Shown here: one piece after another, positions 20,042 to 29,165 of the stretch
How the letters are laid out: every line of letters starts with the position of its first letter
Position numbering within the stretch: position 1 is the stretch's first letter
From: Magnetovibrio blakemorei
GTDB lineage: Bacteria; Pseudomonadota; Alphaproteobacteria; Rhodospirillales; Magnetovibrionaceae
Reading direction: 5' to 3'
DNA: 33,930 nt
Assembly: GCF_001746755.1 (NCBI RefSeq)
Contig: NZ_MCGG01000031.1
Span: forward strand, 1-33,930
Notes under the pieces: model-generated
What the model was told of the DNA's origin: nothing
The model's database searches: none
Seen by the model: only the letters and a program-made list of their open reading frames with translations
Program-made: the position numbers and the translations under genes

Positions 20042-20416
20042 ATGACAAAAGCAACTGAACGCGACTGGCTGTTTCCGTTGCCCAAACACCCTGAATATCT
20101 GGCACGTTTGCTTGCGGGAAAGTTGACGCCGGATGAAATTGATGAGGCCAATAAATGGTTTCCGATGGAGATGGCGTTTGGTCCGGTAAATGAGCTACCA
20201 GAAATCAATATTTCGCGCTGTATTTTCGACCTTGATAGACCTCACGCACCGCCGCCAATGCCTTCCCCAGATGACCTTATCATCGACGAATTACCGAGCA
20301 AATATCGAGGGCGCAAATCGCCTGAAACCCTGGCTGCTGAGAAAACGTTGAGGACAACTCGAAACCGTGAAAAGGTCGACCCCAAGGCTCCTAACTGGGA
20401 AATATTAGCCCCGTGA
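20042..20416 (+). CDS. Hypothetical small protein
   Basis: I do not recognise this 124-residue product. I choose MTKATERDWLF at 20042, since AAGGATGGAG lies just upstream; an ATG at 20033 would add three residues. The sequence has a compact N-terminal part (FPLPKHPEYLARLLAGKLTP) and then a Pro-rich middle (HAPPPMPSPDD) and a basic tail. There is no membrane segment or signal peptide. It is convergent with the defence operon and ends 20 bases before the HsdR-like scrap. Confidence 0.5.
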   Translation: MTKATERDWLFPLPKHPEYLARLLAGKLTPDEIDEANKWFPMEMAFGPVNELPEINISRCIFDLDRPHAPPPMPSPDDLIIDELPSKYRGRKSPETLAAEKTLRTTRNREKVDPKAPNWEILAP

Positions 20417-20435
20417 GGTATGAAAAACTGGCAGC

Positions 20436-20580
20436 CTAAAGAGCATGGTGCGGTCTACTTTTTTCAGACAAGCTCACATCATTTAGCACGTCTTTGATGG
20501 CACTCTCCACGGCTCCGAGCGCCTGAGCCTTGTTCCGCCAATCCAGTAAAAGCGGTAACCTTGTGAAGGCTATCGCGGCC
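20436..20580 (-). pseudogene. C-terminal scrap resembling type I restriction HsdR
   Basis: On the minus strand the frame reads TRLPLLLDWRNKAQALGAVE then SAIKDVLNDV and stops at 20436-20438. This resembles the extreme C-terminus of one HsdR subgroup as I recall it (a VLDWRKxQQARAAVR pattern followed by a helix and LP). There is no start codon and the region overlaps the final codons of the GIY-YIG gene in another frame. It is best explained as the leftover end of a type I restriction gene replaced by the current cargo. Confidence 0.45.
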
Positions 20581-21760
20581 GTAACGTGGCCTGTTCGGGG
20601 TCGTAGATAAAGTCACCGATCGTACCGTCTTTGATCTTCTCGACCGCATCGTCGATCACGAATAGCGGCACAAGAAACCATTCACGGGGAACGACGGGCC
20701 GTCCGAAACGGTCTTTGATCTCTATTTCAAGGCGAGCTGGTTCGAACACCCGGTGGATGAGGTTTTCAAGCTTGGTCCGATTGATATTGAAAAGTTCATA
20801 TGTGGCTACGATTTCAACATCTGCCATGAGAAACGTAGAATCCAACTTTGCGTTGGCAATCCGTTTCTCGACACTGCCCCCCGTCACACCGATTTTGTGA
20901 AGTATGTCTCGGTTTTCTTGGACGTAAGGCAAGTCCGATTTGCTGCGAAGAACGTAAACGGTTCCACTGGCCAGGTCGTCATCGGCCGAAACATCAGAGA
21001 AAAGTGGGCCTGCGCTTGGTTCCGTGATACGCCGCCCCGTTCCATCCCGATGTAAGGCACGTTGAAGAGAGCGGAGCAGCACATCGCTTTCCGTTCCATT
21101 GTCATAAATGACCCGAAGGCGGCTGTCTCGTCGATCGTACTCGGTGATGAACTCCTCACCCATTTCCGCGACATAGGCAATCTGTCCACCAACGATAAAA
21201 AACTCACCCTGCTTGATTTCAGCCATCGTCTGAAAGGGGCGAGTCTGACGAACGCCGGCAGCAAGATCCTTCTTCACTTTGTCCAGCAGCGGCTTGAACT
21301 TGTCGAAGTCTTCACATTTTTCACGATTAGCAATTTCCTCGGCCGCACGTTTGTCCGCGCTGGACCGGACATGGTTCAGCTTCGTGATCTCGTTCGGCGT
21401 ATCAACCTCGACACCAAGCTCGGCAAGTAAAGCCTCATCATCCATGTCATCCACGACTGCCTCGGTTTCGACAAAGGACAAGTCCACAAGCCCTTGCCGG
21501 TCAAATTCAGCCAGGACGGTGCGGCATTCCTCTTGCCGACGGATTTGATCGAGACGCGTGGCGTACAGTCGCTCGAAGATATCCCGCTCTTCGCCATGCT
21601 CAGGCATACGGCCCTGTTCGTCGACGAAACGCTGGATTTCTTCAAAGCCCGCGATGATGCGTTCCTCGCGGGGTGTGCGGCTTGCAACCTTCTTGCCTTC
21701 AACCTCGACGCCAAGCTCTTCGAGCAGGGCGTCATCTTCTTCGGTGAACTTATTGGCCAT
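20570..21760 (-). CDS. GIY-YIG nuclease family protein (YeeC/T5orf172-like)
   Basis: The 396-residue protein is last in the operon and overlaps the helicase stop by 11 bases. The C-terminal GIY-YIG domain (about 265-365) shows TVYVLRS (267-273), HKIGVT (288-293), the following Arg (EKRIANA) and a Glu at 332 (KLENLIHRVF), then a T5orf172-type ending with VVPREWFLVP. The N-terminal part carries two copies of a short motif, DDALLEELGVEV (9-20) and DDEALLAELGVEV (107-119), perhaps docking sites. GIY-YIG proteins cut DNA, so this is the best candidate for the cleaving subunit. A non-nucleolytic role is possible. Confidence 0.85.
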   Translation of the reverse strand: MANKFTEEDDALLEELGVEVEGKKVASRTPREERIIAGFEEIQRFVDEQGRMPEHGEERDIFERLYATRLDQIRRQEECRTVLAEFDRQGLVDLSFVETEAVVDDMDDEALLAELGVEVDTPNEITKLNHVRSSADKRAAEEIANREKCEDFDKFKPLLDKVKKDLAAGVRQTRPFQTMAEIKQGEFFIVGGQIAYVAEMGEEFITEYDRRDSRLRVIYDNGTESDVLLRSLQRALHRDGTGRRITEPSAGPLFSDVSADDDLASGTVYVLRSKSDLPYVQENRDILHKIGVTGGSVEKRIANAKLDSTFLMADVEIVATYELFNINRTKLENLIHRVFEPARLEIEIKDRFGRPVVPREWFLVPLFVIDDAVEKIKDGTIGDFIYDPEQATLRPR

Positions 21761-23807
21761 TCGCCGCCTCGGCTTTCATGCGGGCAAGGAACGCCACCCC
21801 CTCGGCCATACGTTTTTCCCATGGGTCGGGCGAGGTGATCGACGGTAAGTGTCCGCGCTCTTGTTTGAATTTGAGCGCCCGTTTAGCGAGGTCGCGGGCT
21901 TCCTCTGGCGTCAGATTTACGCGCTTTGCTGCGATAACGGCGGCAACCTGCTTGAGGCTGTCCTCACTCATGGCCTTGGCGAGGATGGCATAGGCCTCGC
22001 CAAACGGATTGATGCGGTCGATCAGATCGATGTCGAGTTCACGCACATCCATGGCGAACTTGCGCACGCCCTGAATCAACGCTGTGTTGGTGCTTGCCTC
22101 ACCATCGCCGTCATCCAAGCCGCCGAGGGCAGCCTTCTTGGCTTCCTGGGTGATGTTTAAGGCGGCGACGGCGTGTTGACGGACGGCCTCCTGATCCTCG
22201 TCATCGAGCTCCGGGTATTTGTCCTTAATGATCTTTCCCATGCGTAGCTGGGTCAGTTCCTCTGGCACCAGCTCTTCGTCGAACAATCCGCGTTCGATGG
22301 TCGTTTTATCCTGAACGAAGGATGCAATAACCTCGTTCAAATCTTCCTGGCAGATACGGGCCGCTTCCTTGCTCTTGGGCTCAGTGAGGCCCTTAATCTC
22401 AATCTGAAACTGCCCGCCTTCTTCGTTGAAGCCGATGTTGCATTTGGCCGGATCGTACCCGCCTTCGCCATAATCGAAGCCTTCTACAGGGCCGCTGTTG
22501 TTATTCTTGGGTGTAAAGTTGAAGCGCGGGGCTAGAACCTGTTCCATCAGCAAGCTGGCGGCGATGGCTTTCAGGGTATCGTTGACGGCTTCCGTCACCG
22601 CCTGTTCGGACGCATCCGGTTCCGCGATCAGGTTGGTGAAGCGCGAGTGGGTCTTGCCCGGTGCATCGCGGGTGGCGCGACCGATGATCTGCACGATTTC
22701 CGTCAGGCTGGAGCGATAGCCGACGGTCAGCGCATGTTCGCACCAAATCCAGTCGAACCCCTCCTTCGCCATGCCCAGTGCGATGATGATGTCTATGTGA
22801 TCGCGATTGTTTTTTTGCGTCGAATCTTTGAGCGCGGCAGACACACGGTCACGTTTGGACGGGTCGTCTTCAACCAGGTCGGCAATGCGCAGCACACGGC
22901 CTTCCGGTGTTTTGACCAATTGGAAGCCGGTCGCCTCATCGGTGCCCTGCCACTCGCCCAATTCGTGGAGGATGTGATCGACCTCCTTGATCTTGTCCTT
23001 AGTGCTTTCGCGGGAATTGACGTTGGGGATATGGATGATGGTTTTTTCTGCGGGGTTCAGAACGCTCAAAATTTCATCGGAATACGCGCCCGCATAGAAA
23101 TAATAGCCGATGTCCAGACGCTTTAGATACTCATAGCCGTTGAGTTGCTCATAGTAGGTGTAAGTGACGGTATCGAACTTAGCTTCATCGTGCGGAGCCA
23201 GCACGGCTTCCGCATCGCCGCGGAAGTAAGAGCCGGTCATGGCGACAAGGTGCACTTTGTCGCGCGCGATGAATTGGCCCAGATGAAGGCCCAGCTTGTT
23301 ATCCGGGCTGGCCGAGACGTGATGGAACTCGTCGACCGCGATCAGCCGATCATCGAACGGCTCGATACCAAACTTATCCACGGCGAAGCGGAAGGTGGCG
23401 TGGGTGCAGACCAGCACTTGGTCGTTGCTATCGAGGAACGCTTTGACAGAATTGACCTTGCCGCCGTCTTCGCCCGGCGCGTTGCACAGGTTCCATTTCG
23501 GCACGACGGACCAATCGGCCCAAAACCCGTACTTGCTCAGGGGCTCGTCATGGAAACTTGCGCCGATGGATTTTTCCGGCACCACGATGATCGCTTGTTT
23601 CAGGCCCTGATTGTGCAGTTTGTCGAGGGCAATGAACATCAGCGCCCGGCTCTTGCCCGATGCGGGTGGCGATTTGATCAACAGATACTGCTCGCCACGC
23701 TTTTCATAGGCGCGTTCCTGCATGGGGCGCATGCCAAATTCGTTCGACTTGGTCGAACTGCCTGTGCAGGCGTAATTGACGGAGACGGAGGGTACGGATT
23801 GGCTCAT
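21750..23807 (-). CDS. SF2 DEAD/DEAH-type helicase (YeeB-like)
   Basis: The 685-residue protein has the core motifs of an SF2 translocase: a Q-like GMRPMQERAYEKRGEQ, Walker A PPASGKS (47-53), Walker B DEFHH (159-163), motif III VAMTGSYFRGD, motif V ALGMAKEGFDW and motif VI QIIGRATR (373-380). The C-terminal 250 residues are a helical extension with no nuclease motif that I can see. It resembles the ATPases of type I and III restriction enzymes and B. subtilis YeeB. It overlaps the RhuM gene by four bases (ATGA). Its likely job is to move along unmodified DNA and bring in a nuclease. Confidence 0.9.
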   Translation of the reverse strand: MSQSVPSVSVNYACTGSSTKSNEFGMRPMQERAYEKRGEQYLLIKSPPASGKSRALMFIALDKLHNQGLKQAIIVVPEKSIGASFHDEPLSKYGFWADWSVVPKWNLCNAPGEDGGKVNSVKAFLDSNDQVLVCTHATFRFAVDKFGIEPFDDRLIAVDEFHHVSASPDNKLGLHLGQFIARDKVHLVAMTGSYFRGDAEAVLAPHDEAKFDTVTYTYYEQLNGYEYLKRLDIGYYFYAGAYSDEILSVLNPAEKTIIHIPNVNSRESTKDKIKEVDHILHELGEWQGTDEATGFQLVKTPEGRVLRIADLVEDDPSKRDRVSAALKDSTQKNNRDHIDIIIALGMAKEGFDWIWCEHALTVGYRSSLTEIVQIIGRATRDAPGKTHSRFTNLIAEPDASEQAVTEAVNDTLKAIAASLLMEQVLAPRFNFTPKNNNSGPVEGFDYGEGGYDPAKCNIGFNEEGGQFQIEIKGLTEPKSKEAARICQEDLNEVIASFVQDKTTIERGLFDEELVPEELTQLRMGKIIKDKYPELDDEDQEAVRQHAVAALNITQEAKKAALGGLDDGDGEASTNTALIQGVRKFAMDVRELDIDLIDRINPFGEAYAILAKAMSEDSLKQVAAVIAAKRVNLTPEEARDLAKRALKFKQERGHLPSITSPDPWEKRMAEGVAFLARMKAEAANGQ

Positions 23808-24814
23808 TGATCGTCTTCCTTACCTTTAAGTTTATGTTCGAGCCGTTCGATTTCTCCGAGATCCACGGCATCCGCCACACGGGCCTCGTCGGCGCGGCGC
23901 TCCCGGTCGAAAGTCTCATAATGATCAAAGGCGATACGTTCCATCTGGTTCCGGCTGACGGAACCAGCCCCCTCTAACACCGGCTGGTCATTAAATTCCA
24001 GCATTTTGCCCACATTGCCCCGCCAATAGTCCAGTGTCAGGTCCTGATGTTGTTTTACGCGCAATTCAGCCTGTTCCAGGAAAATAACAACCAGGCGATT
24101 GAGGGTGTCGATTTCATCGGCATTCAAATAGTTTTTGGCGATGATGACATCTTGCTTGCGTACCCTTGATCCCCGCCAATTGGTCAGGGCCATATTAGGC
24201 TTTTCCGGGTCAGCCCGGTTTACGATCAACTCGGCGGCGGTATGTCCCGTGGTGGCGTAGAGCAGTTTGTTTTGCACTTCAGCAAAGAAAAGGTTCGTTT
24301 CTTCCTCCCGCACGCGGTAGTCCGAACTGAGCGAAAAAAGGTCTCTTACCTTTTGATAGAAACGCTTTTCCGAGGCACGAATATCGCGGATGCGCGCCAG
24401 CAACTCATCAAAATAGTCCCAAGCGCCAGGATTTTTGAGGCGTTCGTCGTCCATCACGAAGCCTTTGATTAAAAATTCCTTCAGATGCGCGCTGGCCCAT
24501 TGGCGAAATTGGCTGCCGCGCGGGGAACGGACGCGGTATCCAATAGCGAGAATCAGGTCAAGGTTATAGTGCTGAATACGGCGCTGTACCTGCCTTTTTC
24601 CCTCACTTTGAACTGTCAAGGAATCCTTGACAGTTGCCTCCTGGCTCAACTCCCCATCCTCGAAAATGTTTTTGGCGTGAAGGGAAACATTTTGCTTAGT
24701 GGTTTGGAATAATTCGGCAATTTCGAGTTGAGACAGCCACACCGTCTCGGCATCGACGCGCAGGTTGAGGTGCGTCCGTCCATCCTCGGTCGTATAGAGG
24801 ATGATCTCGCTCAT
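23804..24814 (-). CDS. RhuM-family protein
   Basis: From MSEIILYTTEDGRTHLNLRV (24814, with GGCGGGA upstream) it has 336 residues, the usual RhuM length. An upstream extension to 24949 lacks family similarity. The N-terminal half has the KilA/ORF6N-like DNA-binding pattern VWLSQLEIAELFQTTKQNVS, then HYNLDLILAIGYRVRSPRGS and FRQWASAHLKEFLIKGFVMD. The C-terminal half, with FFAEVQNKLLYATTGHTAAE, contains helices typical of the family. The name comes from a Salmonella pathogenicity island gene; biochemical function is unknown. RhuM genes are often found inside restriction loci, which fits this context. Confidence 0.88.
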   Translation of the reverse strand: MSEIILYTTEDGRTHLNLRVDAETVWLSQLEIAELFQTTKQNVSLHAKNIFEDGELSQEATVKDSLTVQSEGKRQVQRRIQHYNLDLILAIGYRVRSPRGSQFRQWASAHLKEFLIKGFVMDDERLKNPGAWDYFDELLARIRDIRASEKRFYQKVRDLFSLSSDYRVREEETNLFFAEVQNKLLYATTGHTAAELIVNRADPEKPNMALTNWRGSRVRKQDVIIAKNYLNADEIDTLNRLVVIFLEQAELRVKQHQDLTLDYWRGNVGKMLEFNDQPVLEGAGSVSRNQMERIAFDHYETFDRERRADEARVADAVDLGEIERLEHKLKGKEDDQ

Positions 24815-24878
24815 GCCATATCCCGCCGTGTCGATTTGTTGTCTTGTTTCTGCATTTCGCCAACTAAATCCATAATCA

Positions 24879-25709
24879 TCATCGCTCCCCCGCAACGCTA
24901 GCAAGCGCCGCCTTAAGTACCTGAAAACAGACTTTCGCAGTATGCTCATCGGGTGTGAACCCGGATGCCATTTGCTCGTATGGATGAATGTAATTGCGAA
25001 AATCCCGGAGCCCGTGGCTGAACTTCTTCACATCGGGTTTAAGTAGGCCGACTTCACAGGAAACATCTATGAACTGAGCGAGACTCCATTCGTGAAAGCG
25101 CTTTACGCCGCCGTCAGCAGCTTTCGGGCTGCTCGACGCTCGATTAAAGCGCGAAGGTTCCTTTTGAGCCGCCCCAAGCAATACGGCTTCGAGCACACTG
25201 CCGCACAGAAAGATGACAGATAGATACGCGCCAGCCCCCAATGCAGTCCGCGCTTCGGCAAGCCGGTTTTCAACGATTAGTACGGCCTGCGATTCAATCG
25301 GTAATTTCTGGACGTTTGGGATATGGAATTCTCGTCCGAGAAAATCGTCGGCAGTCTGAGGCGGTTTCCTAGATACAGGCTTCCCGGAAAGCCGTGCAAC
25401 AATGCCTCGCGACTTTTCAAGAAGGGGCACATCAAGTTCCCGATTATTCAGATCGCAATCGGCCTCATATGAATCGAGCATCTCCGACAGGACCTTACTG
25501 ACCAAGACATCCGACTCACGCTCCCAGAAAGCCCGCACCTTTTTGGCTTTGGACGTGCCATAGGTCTGATATTTCGAGCCGTGAATATCGATCTTATGAC
25601 GATTGAAAAACTCGCCAAAAGTAGCGTCCGAATAATCCAGAACATAGCCGCTTTGCATACCGAACAGCTTTTCAAGATAACGCTTCTCAATATCCGTCAG
25701 GCTACTCAT
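24879..25709 (-). CDS. Abi/HEPN-like protein of unknown function
   Basis: The 276-residue protein has an N-terminal domain opening LTDIEKRYLEKLFGMQSGYV, linked to a C-terminal helical domain (about 140-270). The latter contains IVENRLAEARTALGAGAYLS and then LRDFRNYIHPYEQ, with Arg235, Arg238, Asn239 and His242. This resembles HEPN and abortive-infection C-terminal domains, where an R-(x)-H motif can cut RNA. The spacing (R-x6-H or RN-x2-H) is near but not exactly the classic form, so activity is uncertain. It overlaps the previous gene by eight bases. Confidence 0.62.
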   Translation of the reverse strand: MSSLTDIEKRYLEKLFGMQSGYVLDYSDATFGEFFNRHKIDIHGSKYQTYGTSKAKKVRAFWERESDVLVSKVLSEMLDSYEADCDLNNRELDVPLLEKSRGIVARLSGKPVSRKPPQTADDFLGREFHIPNVQKLPIESQAVLIVENRLAEARTALGAGAYLSVIFLCGSVLEAVLLGAAQKEPSRFNRASSSPKAADGGVKRFHEWSLAQFIDVSCEVGLLKPDVKKFSHGLRDFRNYIHPYEQMASGFTPDEHTAKVCFQVLKAALASVAGER

Positions 25710-26346
25710 GCTGCCCCCTCTTCCCGCTACTGGATACTATGTTTTCAGGCGGTGAAAATACAGCAGGCTTTTGCTCTTCGAGCTTCTTGAGTTTCCCTTC
25801 CAAAACTGTTTTAGGAGTCCAATCAGCATTTTGCGTAGCGTGTGTTTTCTCTGGAAGATTATAGGTCGCTCGCAAATGGTCGATTATGGCGATGGCTTCC
25901 AAACCGAGTTTGGCGTAGCCCTTCTGGCGCGCTTCATATACTTCTTCGTAGTATGGAGGCCACGCCTCTTCATCACTTGCCCACTGAATATGGCTGTCCG
26001 TATTACGAACGCTGTTTGGGAGCGTTAAAATACGATACATCAGTGCGCTGTCGATGCTTTTCCAATCAACATCGGCAGGGAATTTAGGGTCCTCGGGAAG
26101 CGGCACAACAGGGTGATAGTGCTCGCTTCCATCTTTATCTCGATGTGATGCCAGCCCCATAACAGTGCCGTCATCATGAACAACCTCAATACACTTCTCG
26201 ATGTATTCATCGAGAATACAAATCACCCGAACAGCTAGGTAGGTGGCGTGCTCGGCTCTTGAGCGCCTTGCAGATAGCGCTTCTTTGATCCACGGGATAA
26301 ACGACCCGACAATAACTCCAAGGAGACCGAATAACGCTTCGCTCAT
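25702..26346 (-). CDS. Hypothetical membrane-anchored protein
   Basis: I do not recognise the family. The 214-residue product has one N-terminal hydrophobic segment (ALFGLLGVIVGSFIPWI, about 4-20) followed by basic residues KEALSARRSR, so it is probably anchored in the inner membrane with the rest in the cytoplasm. The body is mostly helical and ends in a charged tail. The start overlaps the methyltransferase stop by four bases (ATGA) and its end overlaps the HEPN-like gene, which suggests a joint function. A membrane part in a defence operon often hints at an effector or sensor, but that is inference. Confidence 0.6.
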   Translation of the reverse strand: MSEALFGLLGVIVGSFIPWIKEALSARRSRAEHATYLAVRVICILDEYIEKCIEVVHDDGTVMGLASHRDKDGSEHYHPVVPLPEDPKFPADVDWKSIDSALMYRILTLPNSVRNTDSHIQWASDEEAWPPYYEEVYEARQKGYAKLGLEAIAIIDHLRATYNLPEKTHATQNADWTPKTVLEGKLKKLEEQKPAVFSPPENIVSSSGKRGQHE

Positions 26347-29093
26347 GCAGCCCCCTTCTTCGCCGTCATCTTGGTATACATCTCGAACAGCTTTTCCAGC
26401 CGCTCGGTGTCGTTCTTGAAGCGGCGGCCGATGTAGATGCGTTCCAGCACTTCGTCGTTGCGATCATGGGCCGCGCGCAGGTCGGCGGGCATGTTCTTGG
26501 GGTCATAAAGATCGGCGATGGTGGCAGGGAAATGCGCCTCGCGCGCCAGAAGGATATCCTCAGCGCAGCGGGTCAGGTCGGCCTTGTTCTTTTCGGTGAG
26601 CGTGGGAACGGGAAAGGTGTTCCAGCCGAGGGTATTGGAATAGCGGAAATCGGTTTTCAGCTTTCCGCAGACCGTCGCGATCCACACCAGATGCAAGCGC
26701 GACGCGATCAGTGCCATATTCCACAAGGGGGCGTCGTAGAGGGCGAAGGCGAGGTTGGTTACAGTTGAGCGGTTATCGAGTAACCCAACAGGCAAGAAGC
26801 CTCGATTTTCAGAAGAGACACAGGGCATGGCGATTGTTTGATGTGCACCGATGTGCATTTCACGCATTTGATGCGCCCGTGCAGCCATTTCATTTGCGCT
26901 TTTATCTCTACTGGCGAGACGCATATCGCGCACACCCTCGATGCGCTTTCGGATGGGGGCAATCTGCATGGCCTCTTCGAGATGTTCATCCTCGATCCAA
27001 AGACAATACCGTTCCAGCCCGCGGATAAATTCAGCGGACCCGTATATCCGCCGGATAAATCGATCATGTTGTGCAGATGATAGGCCTAAAGATTTAACGT
27101 CATCGGCCGATAACAGCAAGTTTCCCCCATCATAAGGCATGTTGCCCCGCAGCATTTCTGGTGTCTCGCTTACCGGTTGCACCGCTTTGACCACAGAAAC
27201 ATTCTGCACAGCAACAAGATAGGCATTAATGTTTTCCGCCTCCTTTGCGATTAGTCCACCATCATCGGCAATTGAAAACAGTTGTCGCATCTTTCCGGCA
27301 TGATTTGATATCCCAATGATCGCCACCGTGACGCCCGCGTTATGGCTCGCCAAGTTCGCCCATTTGAAACTGGTGTGGGCGAAGGCGATCTCATGACCGG
27401 TCTTGAAGATGAGCGGCCAGAGGATCGGCACTTGCTGGCCCTGGCAGATCGAGTTCGTGGACACAAAGGCGGCACTGCTCTCGGTATGCATTCCAAAATC
27501 CACGGCCTTCATAAACCAACCCGCGACATAATCGAGCGACTTCCAGCTTTTGGTGCGCCCGTCGAAAATCCGCCCAAGGTCTTCTTTCTGCTCGGTTGAT
27601 TGCCATGTGGAGCCTAAATAAGGTGGGTTCCCGCAAATGTAGGTCTCGCCGCCTTCATTCTCGAAATCGATCTGCGCCTGATCAAGCGGCGTGTGAAACA
27701 GGTCGTCGGCGTGATGTTTCACACCCGTCCCCGTGGATGGGCAGATGCTCAACCAATCGAGCCGGAGCGCATTGCCGCAGGTGATCCAGTTCTGGGCATC
27801 CAGCGGCAGGAATTCGGCCAGGGCTTCTTTCTGTCCGCGATAGAGCATATCGCACTGGAACTCGGCGATGATCAGCGCCAAGCGCGCGATTTCTGCCGGG
27901 AAGTCGCGCAGTTCGATCCCCCGGAAGTTGGTGAGCGGGATGTCGGTACGTCGGTCCGGCTCATTGCGCCGCTTGTTGATCTCGGCCTCGATTTCGCGCA
28001 TTGCTTTGTAGGCGATGACCAGGAAGTTGCCCGAGCCGCAGGCTGGATCGAACACCCTGATTTTCGCCATGCGCTTGCGCAAGTTCAGAAGTTTCTGCGG
28101 GCTGTCCCCAGCCTCTTCTAGTTTCTCGCGCAGATCATCCAGGAACAGCGGGTTGAGCACTTTTAAGATATTTGGCACGGAGGTGTAGTGCATGCCGAGC
28201 GCGCCGCGTTCTTCATCATCCGCCACGGCCTGGATCATGGAGCCGAAAATGTCGGGATTGATCTGTTGCCAATCGAGGTGGCCGATGTGGATGAGGTAGG
28301 AGCGCGCGATTTTGGTAAAACGCGGCACGTCCGTGCTGCCGGAAAAGAGCCCGCCGTTCACGTAAGGGAACCCATCGGCCCAGCGCGGCAGTTTGGCGCT
28401 TGCACGGTCTTTGATGGACGTATTCATGGCGCGAAAGATTTCGCCGATCACTTCATGCGTGTTGGCGGCATCGCGTTCGCTCATCTGATCGATGGTGGCG
28501 GTGAACAGGCCCGTACCGTTGAAGATGTCCGTATCCTCGGCGAAGAAACAGAAGATCAGCCGCGCCATGAAGTGGTTCATATCGGGGCGGCGTTCAGTTG
28601 TCCCCCAATCGGGATTGGTTTTGAGCAGTTCGACATACAGCCGGTTGAGCCGCCCGGTCGCGCGGATGTCGAACGCGTTTTCACGGATTTGTTGGACGGT
28701 TGAAATACCCGCCAGAGACAGGAAAAAACCGAAGTGGTTGGGAAAATCCGGATAATCGCAGGCGATGGTTTCGCCAGAGGCCATATCCTCCGCTTCCAAC
28801 GCGACGCCGTCGGTCGCCAGGATGAATTTCGCTTTGGCCTTTGTCGAGGCCGGGCTTGCTTTCAGGGCGGAGAGGGTTTGAGTGACTTGGCCCTCGGCGC
28901 ACACCTTGATGTGGATGTTACTGGTTTGCAGCACGCCGCCCACATCGGATTTGTTGGAAGCGCCCGCGCGCAGCTTCTTGAGCGTCGTTTCCTTGTTGCC
29001 AAAGGCCTCCAAGAAGGCGAACGGGAAGCCAGCCGGGTCGAACGGCTGTTCGGCCAGTTGGGATATGGCTTCTTCGATCTCGACGGCGTTCAA
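26343..29093 (-). CDS. MmeI/YeeA-type class I SAM-dependent DNA adenine methyltransferase
   Basis: The 916-residue protein follows the MmeI (type IIL) layout: N-terminal domain (1-150), helical spacer (about 150-300), methyltransferase core and a C-terminal target-recognition part. SAM motif I DPACGSG is at 349-355 and catalytic NPPY at 489-492, which marks N6-adenine methylation. In MmeI an E-x-K nuclease motif lies in the N-terminal domain; here the equivalent region reads TSNIHIKVCAEG with no E-x-K, so the protein probably only methylates. This matches B. subtilis YeeA/DnmA as I recall it. The start is TTG with AGAGGGG eight bases upstream. It lies 72 bases after mrr. Confidence 0.9.
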   Translation of the reverse strand: MNAVEIEEAISQLAEQPFDPAGFPFAFLEAFGNKETTLKKLRAGASNKSDVGGVLQTSNIHIKVCAEGQVTQTLSALKASPASTKAKAKFILATDGVALEAEDMASGETIACDYPDFPNHFGFFLSLAGISTVQQIRENAFDIRATGRLNRLYVELLKTNPDWGTTERRPDMNHFMARLIFCFFAEDTDIFNGTGLFTATIDQMSERDAANTHEVIGEIFRAMNTSIKDRASAKLPRWADGFPYVNGGLFSGSTDVPRFTKIARSYLIHIGHLDWQQINPDIFGSMIQAVADDEERGALGMHYTSVPNILKVLNPLFLDDLREKLEEAGDSPQKLLNLRKRMAKIRVFDPACGSGNFLVIAYKAMREIEAEINKRRNEPDRRTDIPLTNFRGIELRDFPAEIARLALIIAEFQCDMLYRGQKEALAEFLPLDAQNWITCGNALRLDWLSICPSTGTGVKHHADDLFHTPLDQAQIDFENEGGETYICGNPPYLGSTWQSTEQKEDLGRIFDGRTKSWKSLDYVAGWFMKAVDFGMHTESSAAFVSTNSICQGQQVPILWPLIFKTGHEIAFAHTSFKWANLASHNAGVTVAIIGISNHAGKMRQLFSIADDGGLIAKEAENINAYLVAVQNVSVVKAVQPVSETPEMLRGNMPYDGGNLLLSADDVKSLGLSSAQHDRFIRRIYGSAEFIRGLERYCLWIEDEHLEEAMQIAPIRKRIEGVRDMRLASRDKSANEMAARAHQMREMHIGAHQTIAMPCVSSENRGFLPVGLLDNRSTVTNLAFALYDAPLWNMALIASRLHLVWIATVCGKLKTDFRYSNTLGWNTFPVPTLTEKNKADLTRCAEDILLAREAHFPATIADLYDPKNMPADLRAAHDRNDEVLERIYIGRRFKNDTERLEKLFEMYTKMTAKKGAA

Positions 29094-29165
29094 GAATTTA
29101 CCCCTCTATGCACTTTTAAATCTTCGTGGAACCAGCCGTATTGGCCGGGTTTCAAACGAAAATGA

